A stretch of DNA of 64,000 bases from Echinococcus granulosus (lineage: Eukaryota; Platyhelminthes; Cestoda; Cyclophyllidea; Taeniidae). The stretch covers positions 64,780 to 128,779 of the forward strand of contig NW_020170522.1 of the NCBI RefSeq assembly GCF_000524195.1, given 5' to 3'. The stretch's first letter is position 1; each line of letters starts with the position of its first letter. The position numbers were made by a program, and so were the translations under genes. Shown one piece after another: positions 9,914 through 41,560 of the stretch. Under the pieces are notes generated by a model. That model had not been told where the DNA came from, did not search any database, and saw only the letters and a program-made list of their open reading frames with translations.

Positions 9914-12246
9914 GTCTACTTTTGTTGCCAAAAGGTTTAGATTAGTGTAAAGCTGTGCCCTGCCAAAAGCGATAAATATGCCTCAATGCGATTAATTGAA
10001 GTCGCTTCATAAGATCCGCAAAATACTTATCTAACCACGCATTAAAGTTCGTAAAGATGCATCAATTCAAGCTCACTACCCCAGCATTTATTTCAAAGTG
10101 GCTTATTTAAGGTCCCTTCATGTAAAAAGGCGATAGAGTGGACGGATAAATAGCAATACAGGCCTAGTGTCCAAACCCGCTACCTCTATTTCCCCACAAG
10201 GCTTAGGTTACAATGACGTCCATCGTAGTCTTTAGCAGTAGTGACCATTCTTGCGCAGCTTTGCACTAATTTTTTGCCTAAAGTTGGAATATTTCGATCA
10301 TGGTAGCAAGTAATAAATACTGATGGGGATTTAATTGAGATTCGCGAAAAAATCAAATAATGCTATGCATAAGAGCTACTGTAGTTCCCTGCAACTTCCA
10401 TGAAGACAAAAGATAACATAACACGAAGCCAGAATGTGTGTTGCCAAGGCCACTTAGTGGAAGTATAGAAGCGGAGCCTTAAGTGTCCGCGCAACCCAAA
10501 TGAAGACTTGATCAAACAATCAAAGCACTACATGTTTCCCTCCCCTTTTGAGCTTTGCCCTCGACATCCGTCGGCTATCACAATGTAGTTGAAGCTGGAA
10601 GGAAAAACGCCCCGAATCCGCATAAAATTAGCTATTCCACTGGATCTAAGGTTTTATCCGATTTAAAACTATACGGGGGATGGAGGAATGTGCTGGCTAT
10701 CTCGTTTATCCATCGCTAGTGGTGAGAACACTGGCCTAAAAGCAGAGACATTTAATAAAGGATGCGGATTAAAATAGTATCATGGGGATAAGGTTTCGCA
10801 TCTGTTTCTCCTTGTCACCTTTTTACACTTCAGCGCTATCGAGCTATGTTTAGCTGGGTTCTATACAATTGGTAGAGGAATGGAGGAGGTATGCCGTATT
10901 CATTTAACTGACAACTTTATCCAAACACCGTTGACAGTTCGGTGAGCAACTTTCCAGTTGGCTCAGGCCTGGTGTCACTACAGTCTTTAATGACTTTCCT
11001 TTAGGACGCACTACTGAGGTGAATGCTGAAAGCAGACGATATTTTCACCCCCTCTCTTAGGGGTCCTGACAGATTTCCCCATTCGCTGGACATGTCCTTC
11101 TTCTGTCACCTTAAGGTTTGCCATTCATCAATCGAACTTAATGGTACAATGTTTAAGGAGGGGAAGAACCGCTATCACAACTAGGCACGAAAGGCGACGA
11201 CTCTCACCAGATTCGAATCTCCGGATTGCCTCCTCCCTGAAAGGTACATTAAAACAGCATAAGTATTACAGTACAGTACCATCAACAACTTCATCGGCTT
11301 CCATGTTTTGGCCACCATGATGGAGTCAAGAGATTTTGTTCAGAATGCTTACAGTACTCTCAACTAATTTTACAAGGCAGCTTTAAACCTGTTGAACTAT
11401 CGTCCATAGACAGTTAACGGTCAAAAGTTCAATCGACCTCAGATTTGGCAGTTTCAGGAGCTCGAATTCCAGTTGAATAATAGCTGCTAAAAGTCCCCGC
11501 AGAACTGGTAGAGGGAGTGCTTTTTGATGACATTTTTAAGACAAAAATATAACTTTAAAAAAGTTTGCTTGGATGCACCTTTTAGGCAAGACGCATCCAG
11601 TAAACACAAACCTCGTGACAGATGGAACGTCATCCGCCTCCGCTCGTGTCATGGTTACGAAGGCTAGGGTGGAAGGGAGAAAAAGAGGAGCTAGTACATG
11701 ACCTTGTTATGATTGTTTGGGTACTACGTCAATGCGAAGAAAAAGTGGGAGTTGTGGTGACCAGTACTTTGTTTACACATTAGAATGTGAACACTCATTG
11801 CTTGCATGACTAATTGTTGGTTAAGACATCATTCTAAACAAAGGACTTCTAATGTGCAATTTCCACTGCTGATCGCATCTCCCACCTCAAAAAATGCATA
11901 AGATATTTTAAAAAGAATAATTAGGGGGTTTTAATACCGATCGGCTGCTTTCAGGTGTCCTAGAGCCTTGGTAGTTGAAAACAAAGTCCTGTGTTTTCCT
12001 AGCTCTAAAATACCCTTCATAAAAACAGCTTCTTGTAACACCCTCCGAAATTATGTAGGAGCTTTTCATGTCACGATGACCATTAGGGCTAGTTGATTTC
12101 AACCGCAAGTTTGAGATATAGATTTACAAGTATGGTGATTAGGGTGTCGCGAACCCTGTTTTTATCTTATGCCTAATATTTTGACCATAGTTTCTAGTGT
12201 ATAGGATCAAATAACAACTAAAGGTGTTATGGTACACATTGATATG
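9914..12246. other. Intergenic, no gene seen
   Basis: About 2.3 kb with no coding exon, RNA gene or clear repeat that I can define. Short open frames (for example 11908-12108 minus) carry no recognisable motifs. Confidence 0.5.
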
Positions 12247-12250
12247 TAAG

Positions 12251-12448
12251 TGTAATACGATAGTGGTTTATCCCTCGGTTCTGGTGAGGCGCCACTTTTG
12301 TACTTTGAATTAGCCCCCTTGTACCTCGCTGGGTGGGCTGGCCTTTTGGGCCATACCAATAGCCCAGACACCTTCTCCGTGCTAAATGTATATATTCTGC
12401 ACGAGCATTGTGTCTTCTTTCGTCTTCAGGGAGTCTCGGGACGCTACA
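12251..12448 (+). mobile_element. Solo TRIM LTR, plus strand
   Basis: 198 bp starting TGTAATACGATAG and ending GGGACGCTACA, the same length as the 5' LTR at 43469-43666, from which it differs at roughly 11 positions by eye. It is flanked by a perfect 4-bp target duplication TAAG (12247-12250 and 12449-12452). No primer site follows and no polypurine tract precedes it, so it is a solo LTR left by LTR-LTR recombination. A TATATATTC stretch inside could act as the element's TATA box. Confidence 0.92.
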
Positions 12449-12575
12449 TAAGTAGCTGAATTACAAACTTATATGAGGGCATGGGTGGTGGGGGGCAGAG
12501 CTCCATGTCCTCGTCGTAGACATGGAAACGTCAGTGTATTTAAGACACCAAAAAACAAGCACTATTCTATCGTAT

Positions 12576-12768
12576 TGTAACGTCCCAGGACTCCCTGAAG
12601 ACAAAAGAAGACAAAATATTCGGGGCAGAATATATATTCAGCGCGGAGGTGCCTGCGCTATTAGCACCGCCCAAAAGACCAGCCCACCCAGCGAGGTACA
12701 AGGGGGCTAATTCAAAGTACAGAGTGGTGCCTCACCAATGCCGAGGGATAAACCACTATCGTATTACA
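12576..12768 (-). mobile_element. Solo TRIM LTR, minus strand
   Basis: 193 bp, reverse orientation relative to 12251-12448: it begins (on plus) TGTAACGTCCC and ends CGTATTACA. A 4-bp target duplication GTAT flanks it (12572-12575 and 12769-12772). It has several substitutions and small indels compared with the other LTRs, so it is a separate, somewhat older insertion that now forms an inverted repeat with its neighbour across a 127-bp spacer. Confidence 0.9.
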
Positions 12769-12772
12769 GTAT

Positions 12773-13383
12773 TGCCAAAAAAGAGGTATGGATGGCTCTT
12801 GATGGTGGTGGGAGGGTCGGAGGGTGAGAGGTACGAATGCATGGAGGTGGGAGTAAATTTGGGTGTACCACTCGGCCATAGATTACTAATTGCACTTCCA
12901 TATTACCTTAAAAATCTTCTATTATTTGTCATACATGAACGAAGTATATTGTAGACGTGTTCGTGAAGTCAAATCCTTCTTTGTTTAGCAATATTAGGTA
13001 AACCTGGGTAGGGTTTATTTTAGGTTGGCAGATTAAAGGATACTTTTGTTCCTTTCATTGCACAACTTTGTTAGCTGTGCATGCTTTTATCTTACAATTA
13101 AAATTACTGGTCTACTAATGCTTTTCGGTATTTATTATTAAGGTACATTTGTAGTAATGAGTATAACTTTATGTAAAATGGGATTATCTTTGAAAGCTAA
13201 AAAATCTCTTGGACAGACCATATTTTGCTTTGATATAAAGCAATCAATTTAATTCGACCCATGCTTTTTGATATGGTACCTTAACTTCTGCTTCTGGATC
13301 TCAAATCTGTTATTTTAATTAACGAGTGAAGTCTCTCCCCATTTTAAAGAAACCCGCGAAGGCTTGAGGTCTCTGGATCTCAA
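12773..13383. promoter_or_regulatory. Region upstream of Miro, promoter presumed
   Basis: No exon recognised; AT-rich and gene-free up to the Miro ATG. Any Miro promoter or 5' leader must lie here or further upstream, but no core promoter motif could be assigned. Confidence 0.3.
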
Positions 13384-33007
<19,624 letters not shown>

Positions 33008-33311
33008 GGCTGTTGGTTCATCCTCCTGCCAAGCCCCCCCCTCCTTCTACTACTGTACAAATACGTTCACCGCCATCCCTCCCCCCCCCTATTTCCTCTG
33101 TATAGAGATGGTAGTCTTATTGGTAGATTAGCGCCTTGCCTCGTTTAATTCTTATTGTTATCGCTCCCGTCTCTCCCCTATGCTAATAAATCCTGATAGA
33201 GATAGCAGAAACTTGCGTTACCCCCCTCATTAACATTCAACACCTATTTTGTACAAAGATGCGTAATTAGCTGATTGACTGGCTGGTTAGCTTTTGCAAC
33301 CTGTCTCTCCC
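33008..33311. terminator. Convergent 3' ends of Miro and TICRR-like gene
   Basis: 304 bp between two stop codons facing each other. An AATAAA signal lies at 33185-33190, about 180 bp after the Miro stop, and is the best candidate poly(A) signal for Miro. No equally clear signal was seen for the minus-strand gene. Confidence 0.55.
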
Positions 33312-36300
33312 TCACCGGAAGAGAGAGCGGCGTGGTCGGAGACGCATTTTGGGCAAATCCGTTGCCTCTTCATTCTGCCTCTCTGCATTGTCCTGGGCTC
33401 GCGGTGGGGGTGGGGTTGGGGTTTCGGTAGGACGAAACAAGCCTTTGCGAGGCGTGGTCCGCCTGGTAGTGACCTGACAAGGAGACAGAATACCTCTCCC
33501 CTTGGCACCAGAAGTTGAGGGGGCACTGGGACTCAAGGCTCGGAGTGGGCTGGCGGTAGGACAGAAGAGGCCTTTGCGAGGCGTTATCCGCCTGGTAGTG
33601 ACCTGATGGGGAGACAGGATACTTCTTCCCATACCACCAGAAGTTGAGGGGGTACTGGGACTCCATCTGAAAGGATGCTTTACGGGTGACATGAGGTCAA
33701 ATTTAATGTCGCCGGGTAAGTGAACGAATGGACGCTGCACGGCTGTTATTGAAAAAGAAGGCTATATAGCGGTATCCACTTCCAAAACTCAATCCAAAGT
33801 GTCGTGGAGGTGAAGTACTTGTAAAAAGAGGAGAAAGGGGCCATAATGAGGAATTCCAGGCCACTATTAACTGTGTGTTTCCAAACGTTGACAGTGCTGG
33901 TAAACGGGAAATCACCGGCGATGTCTTACCCTTGTGAATTCGTTTAAGCTTATCAGATGGAAGGAAACTTCAGCCGAAACGGCAAGTTTTGTGCATAGCT
34001 CATTAAAAACCTAACAGAAAATTAAACCACTACTGAAACACTTTTGCCTCAAGCATCATGGAATCGTGCCGCTATGTTCATTTAACGCAAGGGCTAACTC
34101 ACTCGAATGCCTCTGACTGAAGCGCACTGCAAGTATTGGCAGCAGGACTGAAGGGATCTAGGAAATGCGATGAGATGGCATTTCCTCCCTCCTCCTCCTC
34201 TGCAGTAAGCTGCGATTCTTTGTTGTTGTTGCCGCCGCCGCCGCCGCCGCCGCCACCTGGCGAATGCAAACAGAGAACGCGTTTCCTTGGTGTCGTGTAG
34301 GGTCCACCACCACCTACCACGGGTTGTTCCCTTCGAAAGCGAAAGGACACATTTTAACTTTGTTGATCTTTGGGCTTCGAATATGAGTGTATTTTTAGTG
34401 ACGAGTGTCTTGGGGTCAAGTAGGCACAACCACCTTTTCCCCCATAGAAATTGATTCCAACTGTATAAAAAGAGAAGATGATATGCTCAAATCCTCCGTA
34501 AAATAATCAACTGCTCACAGTGTGCTTCCTTAGCCTACTTTTGAGTGCCCAAGAAGTATGAAAAGCTCCCCTACCGCTGTGCCCACTTGCAAAGCCGAAC
34601 CTACAATAAAGTGCCCGCGTACGACGCAGAGCATATAGTTCCACAAGCCACGCATTTCTGTTGCGTACATTAACAGATCTGCCTTGGTTTCTGATCCGCC
34701 TTGAGTCGAATAATGCTATGAAAAACACCTCAACAACTCGAAGCAGAGCTTTATGAAACAGACTCGGGAATGCAACTCGAGAGGCAGAAATCAAGATTAG
34801 CAGTGGACAAAGGTCGGTAAAGGGGCTCGAAAATGGGAGCTACATTAATCAACTACACAAATGATAAATTCTGGCCAAAAAGTAAACAGCACCCACACAC
34901 ACACACACACAAACAGAAAGTCCCACAAGCTTCACGTCCACCAGAAAATCTGGGAGAACGGGACTCAAATATTGGCTTCATGGGCAAATTTGTTTAACGG
35001 AAGACTCAGGGGTTAGGAGAGATTTCGCCGACAAAAAACACCTTCAAATTGAAGGAAATACAGAGGGCAATGAGTTGGGTGAGAGGGAATTTCTTGGATG
35101 ATTTGATTGGCACACAGAGCCGATGTACACTTTAACTACTCATGATGGATTGTAATCACCACCTGCATATAACTCTCCCCAAAGCTTAATTCAGCCACTT
35201 CACAGTAGTGTGCTTGTGAGCACGCGAACCTGGCAGATAATTAAATCGTTTTCTTACTGGGGTACTTCAATCTCAGTAGTGCATAATCTCGACCAAAAGC
35301 TAACGCTGGGTATTATTTCGAAAAGAGGTAGTGTGCTTTTGAAACAACGACACGGGGTTAACCCCCAAAATGTTGAACTACTTAAACAGCGTGCATGGCG
35401 AAGCACTAGTCTTATCCTCTGTACGGAAGCTCAATCAAAGCCTCTCCCAGGTTGGTATTCATATTAATGTAAAAGTATTTTCATGTGTTCTAAAAGATGG
35501 CTCAGATCTAATTTAGAGAGCCTACCCAAATGCCTCAGATCGCATCACACTGCGGGTGTTGCCAGAGGGGATGAGAGGGTTTCGAAGTCGCGACGGCGTA
35601 ACTTCTCCCACTCTCTTTGCCGCAATTGACTGTAATTTTTTGTCACCGCCACCACTCGCTGAAGGAGGGCGGGAAACGCATTTCCTTGGCGTGGTATGGG
35701 AATCACCACCTCCTAGCGGCTGGGTCCTTCTGAAGCGAAAGGTCGGAGAAGACAATTCAGGAGCCCTCCTTTTCAGATTTGGGTATCAACAATCACTCCA
35801 GCATTAAAACACTTCGGATTATGAGCATCTATAAATCATATTGTAAATTTTCAAACTTTTCAATCCTCTTGGGCTTTTACAACAGTAATAATAACTTGAG
35901 CGCCTCACCGCAAGCCATTGCTACCTAGCTAAAAGACAAACTATCCTGGAAGTTGTACAAATGTCGACGTCCAATACCAAAGAACACTGGCTGAATAGAT
36001 CAATGGGGTGCTTTCCAACAAAACTATTTCTACCCACTAGAATGGATCCAAAAGCGAATCAAAATCTTGCAACGAGAAGAAAAGTAATTCGCACAACTAC
36101 ATTATGAGCTAACTGGGTCGTTAAAATTTGATTGGGGAATTTCTTGGCTGATTAAAAAAAAACTCGGGATAAGATTTCAAATGAGTTGAAAACGCTGTTA
36201 AACGGAACAGAGCACAATGAAAGTGCAATCCTCTGATGTTGACAAAAAGCTAGCACCGTTACAAATCCGATGCTCTTTTCCCCTCGATAAAACCAAAATA

Positions 36301-39300
36301 GGAAGACAGAGAGTCCAAAGAGCAGAAATTAACAGTACTAGTAATAAGCCCCGCTTTACTGGAACTAGCAAGGCTGATTATACTCCATAGGCTAATGAAC
36401 ACATTTAAGCGCGTACTAAGGAGGATTTCCTCATTGGAACTGAAACCAACGTGAAAGATCATGAAAACAGTTCTAGACAGAATCCTAGAAAGTGACTTAC
36501 TCATTTCGTACAAACACCCTCTCAAAACTCTTCATAAAAGCATCAACATACCGCTGGAGATCGGTGGCGGTGCGTTGGAAGAACTCTCCCTCCCCGGGAA
36601 ACATTGTGGCCTCGTCGAAGATGTGTGGAGAGGTGGGTACCTCCACCACCACAGCCACTGGCCCCCTCGGACCTGTTTTACGACGCTTTGGCGTCGCGCC
36701 AGTCGATGGTGGGCGCTTGGCCGGCGTCTTTACCGATTTGGAGGGCGTGCTAGTGGTGGCGCTGGAAGGTGCGTCAAGGTCTTGGAAGAGATCCTTTAAC
36801 GGCACCAGTGGTGGTCGTGGTTGTGAAAACTCTAAACAAAGGAGGATAAATAAGCTTCGTTGAGAAAATCGGACCTCCATCTGCTAAGATTGTGTTTGTA
36901 ACCTACATGAATTGATCAAATGCTGGTGAAGCAACGACTGTCTACTAAAAAGATGCATTTTTCATCTTACTTTCGTTGGAACAATGCACCATTTTACGAA
37001 GATTTGGATAAAACGTGTTGGCAATAGGCCACTCGACAGAGAGGAATATTGTGAGATGTGTAAGCAAGGAAAACATATTAACACGGAGACGTTTCATGAT
37101 GCTACTAGCGACTCTGCATCTCCCATTAAATTATCTACCACCGGTGAAACCGAAAAGATTACACTCATGACTATTCAGATCTAGAGATGGTGAAAGAGAT
37201 TTGTAGAAAATTAATTCGAGACGAAAACATCTCATTTAACGAGAAGAGTAGATGATGAAGGCAGAAATGAGTTCAAGTCTCAATTAATGTGGCAAAAAAT
37301 TGGCGCAATCATTTAAGGAACGCTTAAAAAGACGATGCCCTGGGCATTCAGCCTGGATCTAAACCATACCCAACAGGCCGAAATGATTTTAAAGTATATC
37401 CGCTCACCAATGTTGGGAAAAGCGATAACCATACTGAACATCAAGCATAACCGAGCCGGTTTAAGGACTTTTCAACCGCATAACATGAGGGGATTTAAAT
37501 GAGCAAATATATAATGCGAACTCTGCACGCCATTAATGACCTTTTTCAAAGCCATAAAGGCCAAATAATAAGTAAAATCAAATCTTAGGCACTTAAAACA
37601 AGCATGTCCAATTAGTATTAAAACCGATGAAAAGAATATTCGAAGCCTCAATAGCCGATCAGTTGGACAGCTAGTTCATCAAATAAAATCGTAGTATTTA
37701 AAGTGGATTTCCCTTTGACTTTTAAATATAAGGTAATACCTGAGACTCAAAATGACCCTCTCATAACAAATACAAGGGGCGCCTCTTGATCACAATACAT
37801 CAAAGCTACATCAATTTGGCAGAAAATCCACAGACCCCTTAAAGTAAATGCCGGTAAACAATACCTGATTTCAGCCTCGACAAATTCAACACTGGAGGCG
37901 ATGAGACCGCCGAACTAAGGGCGGGCTTTGTCGCACTCTTAGCCGAAGACTGTGGTGAGCGGAGGGAGATAAGATTTGCCATTAGGTTTGAAGTCCGACG
38001 TCGAAATTGTGGAGAAGCCATCGAGGCAACAGAGGCGACAGATTGGGAGAGGTTGCTTTCCCCACCACTAAATTGGCTCAAACTTGCCTCCTCCTCCATC
38101 TGGCGTCGTTGCCACAGCTCCGCCTTGACACTCAGTCGGGAGGTGGAAGCAGCGGAGGAGGCACCACCACCGCTGTCGCCGCCACTCAAATCGCTTCTCC
38201 TAAAGTTGAGGAGGGAAGAGGCGCGCCGAAGTCGACGCAGGGGGCTGCTCATCACTGCGCCCGGTTCGGAGGGCTTGAGCGGAGACTCGGCCACTATCAC
38301 CAACTGGATGTGAGTGCGTTCATAAGGAGGGAGAGGCACGCTTGATGCTTAGAATTCTGACCATAGGGCACACACACACGCATCTAATCATTCGTAGGGT
38401 CCTGCATTCTATGACCCATAAGGGGAATTTGAGTGCCGCACGTGAAATTTGAACTTCGCATTCTGTTGCTCGTATTGTTTTGCTAGTAAAGCGGAAACTA
38501 AAAGCGAATCTTCATGTACAAGAGTAGCAAAATCTAACTGACACAATGTATGGCTTAGTCTAAGTCTTCCGCAAAAAAAAACAAACACGATGAGCAATGG
38601 TAACTATATAGATTTTTCTGAATTCGAAATTCGTAGGTCGGCCCTAAAAAACCTTCGTCCCGTACAATTGACTTTGGTCAGGCTGTTCCGGTTTTCGTCC
38701 TGGGCATGGATTCAGGACATAACTGCAATGAATGACAGGGAATGGTGAGAACCCATTATGAACTTTTTACCCCAAAATCTTGAAAATGATTTTAATACTT
38801 CTAGCCACATCAACAACAGATTATGGAGAAAATTTGCGGCGTGAAATTCTGAATGCATTTTGCATTCCGAAATGTCGCTAGTGCGCGGTTTTGATCACAG
38901 CGTCTCGAGAAAAATGCAAAAGTCAAATTAGTACTTTGAAATTGAAATAATTCATATTTCTATATTCCATTGGGATCGCATTAGAAATTTTCATACGAAT
39001 AGTGCCCGTCCATGCACACTTGAGCAAAGCATGTGAATTTAAGTCACGGTATTCGTTACCTTGGGGAGATTCTAGGAGCTAAACCATTACGGACTAGCAG
39101 GACTCACATCAGAACAATTAGGAGGAAAGATATTATTTCCTATGATAGGTATCTGAGTGACTTAGTATTAAAGCAGAGTCCTCACCTAACGCCAACATAA
39201 ACATTCATGAATTTCATCAAATTCACCCCTCTTTTCGGAATGCATTTTCAATTAAAATTACGACCAATTGGAGTTGCAAAAAAACTGCATCAACTCTTAA

Positions 39301-41042
39301 AAATACCTCTTTGCACACAATCTCATTAGGCGAATGGTTAAAATAACGTAAATTCATGAGGACCCACGCGACCCTTTGTTTTTTCCGCGGCCGCCATCCG
39401 AGCACGCTCCCATCGGGGATGCGACATTTTCGGATTAGGTGTCTCTGTCACCGACCGATGCAACAATTTGCGCCGACCGCTACCACCATGCGAGCCAGAA
39501 GGTATTCGCCGCCTCCTAGAGGAATAACGAGAGGGTGTTCAAGACAATGTTCTTAAGAGGAGGGCCACATGATCGTTCAGACGATTACAAAATTACAGGG
39601 GTGACTTCTCACCTACTCCTAGAGTCCGTTCCCACCATAGGTGATCGACTATGTTGACCAGGACCCCGCTTTATTGGAGTTCTGGCTTTCCGTCTACTCT
39701 TCTTACATTTCGAGGCTGGCATCAGGACTAAATGGGGCGCAGGTGTACCAGATTTAGAACGGGTGACATACTCTCTCCCCGTATGGCTGGTAGACTGCAA
39801 GTAGGAAGTTGATGCAATGCTAGAACCCCTAAAAGGTGATATTTACGCCGTTAGAGAGCACGCTAACTTACTCAGGAGAGGTCTGTGAAGCGGAGAGCCA
39901 AGATGCACCCTCGCCTGAAGAAAAGACAATCGAATCGGTGAACAGTGCTCGTGGTAGAGAATTCCTTGCCGAAATCTTAGCACTTTTAGGGGAGAGCATT
40001 TTCCTAAAAAAGAAAAATCACCATATTCTAATCAAGACAAGTTGACAAACCCAGGAGATGCTTTCAGGCGCTGCACCAAAGTCACCGGATCTTCCAGATT
40101 TAACGCAGGGAAACTGGAAGAGTCATCAATAACTTTGTCGTCATCACTATTGTCATCATCCGCTTCGTCCAACTGCGGAAGGCACGAAGGGGGCTCAAGT
40201 CCAATGTCCATATATATTTGTGCGAGAGTTTTACCGTGAGTACTGGCAAATCTAAAGGGTAACAGTATTGAGTTACGAAGACTAACCTATCAACCAGATC
40301 ATTTTTGATGAAATTTTTCCAATCGGACCGGCTGAGTGAGCATATGCTCAGCCTTTCTAAAATTTGAGTAGCCTTAAAGACTGGTTACATAAGAAACAAA
40401 ACATACCCAATCACTTAATTCATAATCAATGGAATTAGGGTCATGCGAAGGTAATGACTTTGTGTATTCAAACTGTACCAGCAAAAGAAATTTCATGCTG
40501 CAAAATTCAAAGAAAAAATTGTACACAAGGTGGACGTACTGTCTTTCAATAACCTGGGGCTTGGCACCCGCAGATATTAAAGTGGGGGCATCCAAACGCA
40601 GCCTCGCAGGACAGCCATCTGTCTATAAGTAAGATAATAATTTGCACTTGATAAATTACATCCTTTGAGGCACGAACAAACTCCAGAAATCGAATGGCGT
40701 CCTCATAAGGGTCATTGGCAGATGTATTCACAAGACTATTATACAACCGGACAACCGCCGGATCCTCAAAACCCACTTCGGCCATCTGATGTGACGATAA
40801 CATGAAGTCTAATTTACCCTCAGCATTGCAGAAAAAATAAGTGGCACTATGTGAAAGAACAAATTGAACTTCGATCTCACACAAAAATGCATTAAGATCG
40901 GGCAAAAATAATGCACCAGTTCCTTTAGTTATTGTACCCGATTGTTTTGCCCTAGTTCACTGAACAAATAACCTGACCCCCACGACACCCCATGGAACCT
41001 TTGAAGACATCTGCTCAAAACACCGCTTCTTCAGCCAGTCAC
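33312..41042 (-). CDS. TICRR: Treslin/TICRR-like DNA replication initiation factor (5' incomplete)
   Basis: Treslin (metazoan Sld3) carries CDK signals to TopBP1 so that Cdc45 loads at origins. Exons on the minus strand, in order: about 41042-40989 (tentative), 40922-40660, 40622-40540, 40497-40407, 40372-40287, 40251-40051, about 39925-39882 (uncertain), 39794 or 39786-39613, 39515-39368, 38303-37865, 36831-36501, 35729-35526, 34330-34103, 33666-33312; phases agree except around 39.9 kb. Similarity to human TICRR recalled from memory: VIERHMKFLLLVQFEYTKS, then TQILERLSICSL, then TLAQIYMDIGLEPP (Sld3/Treslin domain); a basic stretch KCKKSRRKARTP; LLHRSVTETPNPK and VIVAESPLKP, matching the two essential CDK-site motifs. 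The C-terminal half is Ser/Pro/Arg-rich, with a duplicated exon and four TPRK motifs, ending RRSLFR. No N-terminal Treslin region was found before the next gene at 42451, so the gene is partial here or naturally short. Family call is by motif order, not by search. Confidence 0.72.
34103..34330 (-). other. Duplicated TICRR exon, copy 2
   Basis: 228-nt phase-2/phase-2 exon, homologous to 35526-35729. Both begin with a QP..GGG..TTPRK pattern and end with an NT.S...SEAF pattern (NTCSALQSEAF here, NTRSVMRSEAF there). This copy has grown a glycine/asparagine run encoded by GGC and AAC repeats. Confidence 0.7.
34221..34256. repeat. TTG/CCG trinucleotide repeat inside a coding exon
   Basis: A TTG run followed by about eight CCG units. 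Read on the minus strand in the TICRR exon it encodes polyglycine then asparagines. Length variation in multiples of three would keep frame. Confidence 0.85.
34894..34911. repeat. AC dinucleotide microsatellite
   Basis: Nine AC units in the intron between the two duplicated TICRR exons. Simple microsatellite, no function inferred. Confidence 0.85.
35526..35729 (-). other. Duplicated TICRR exon, copy 1
   Basis: 204-nt phase-2/phase-2 exon with TTPRK near its start and MRSEAF at its end. Same phase and layout as 34103-34330, which follows it on the minus strand, so the pair arose by tandem exon duplication. Confidence 0.7.
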
Positions 41043-41092
41043 CTTCCGAGACGTTTAAAGAAAACAGTAGTGAATATTACCCTGAAAGTTGT

Positions 41093-41560
41093 GAGTAATT
41101 TTAAAAAAAATAAAGAGAAGACTCGTGAATATTATTTTTAAAATTAGGACATGCCATATGATGGCATTTTTGTGTATTTGCGAGAACCCATTATCTTCCT
41201 TTCAATTGAGTTACATTATTTGGATCTGTTAATTCGTTCCCAGTTTTGATTTGCAGTTTATGATTTTGCAATTCATTATTGGCAACTAATTCTTTTTCAA
41301 GGTTTACTAGAAATTGCTTTAATGTTGCTTGGACAGGCATTTCTGTCAGTTGGCTAGAGTTCAATTATCGATCATTGTTGAATAACCGCACCCAAATTGC
41401 CTTTCATGTTTACCTACCAAAAGGGTTATTTCCCAGCATTGATCCCACGGCTCTCGGAAATACTTTCGAGAGAATCTAACAGAAGGCGCACCCTACAGAG
41501 AAGCCCCATTCTGCATTCATGTCCCTTTAAATTGCTTCTCGAAACAATCGCCTCTAGTAC
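41093..41560. other. Gene-free stretch upstream of TICRR-like exons
   Basis: AT-rich; no Treslin N-terminal exon recognised on the minus strand and no gene on the plus strand. It may be an intron or 5' flank. Confidence 0.4.

Noticed and set aside
33294..33518. Plus-strand reading of the repeats at 33300-33740
   Set aside because: The minus strand splices in phase with the upstream TICRR exons and gives the repeated TPRKGLF motif; the plus strand has no such consistency.
40429..40632. Plus-strand frame at 40429-40632
   Set aside because: The minus strand here forms three TICRR exons with matching phases and Treslin-like sequence; the plus frame is a shadow.
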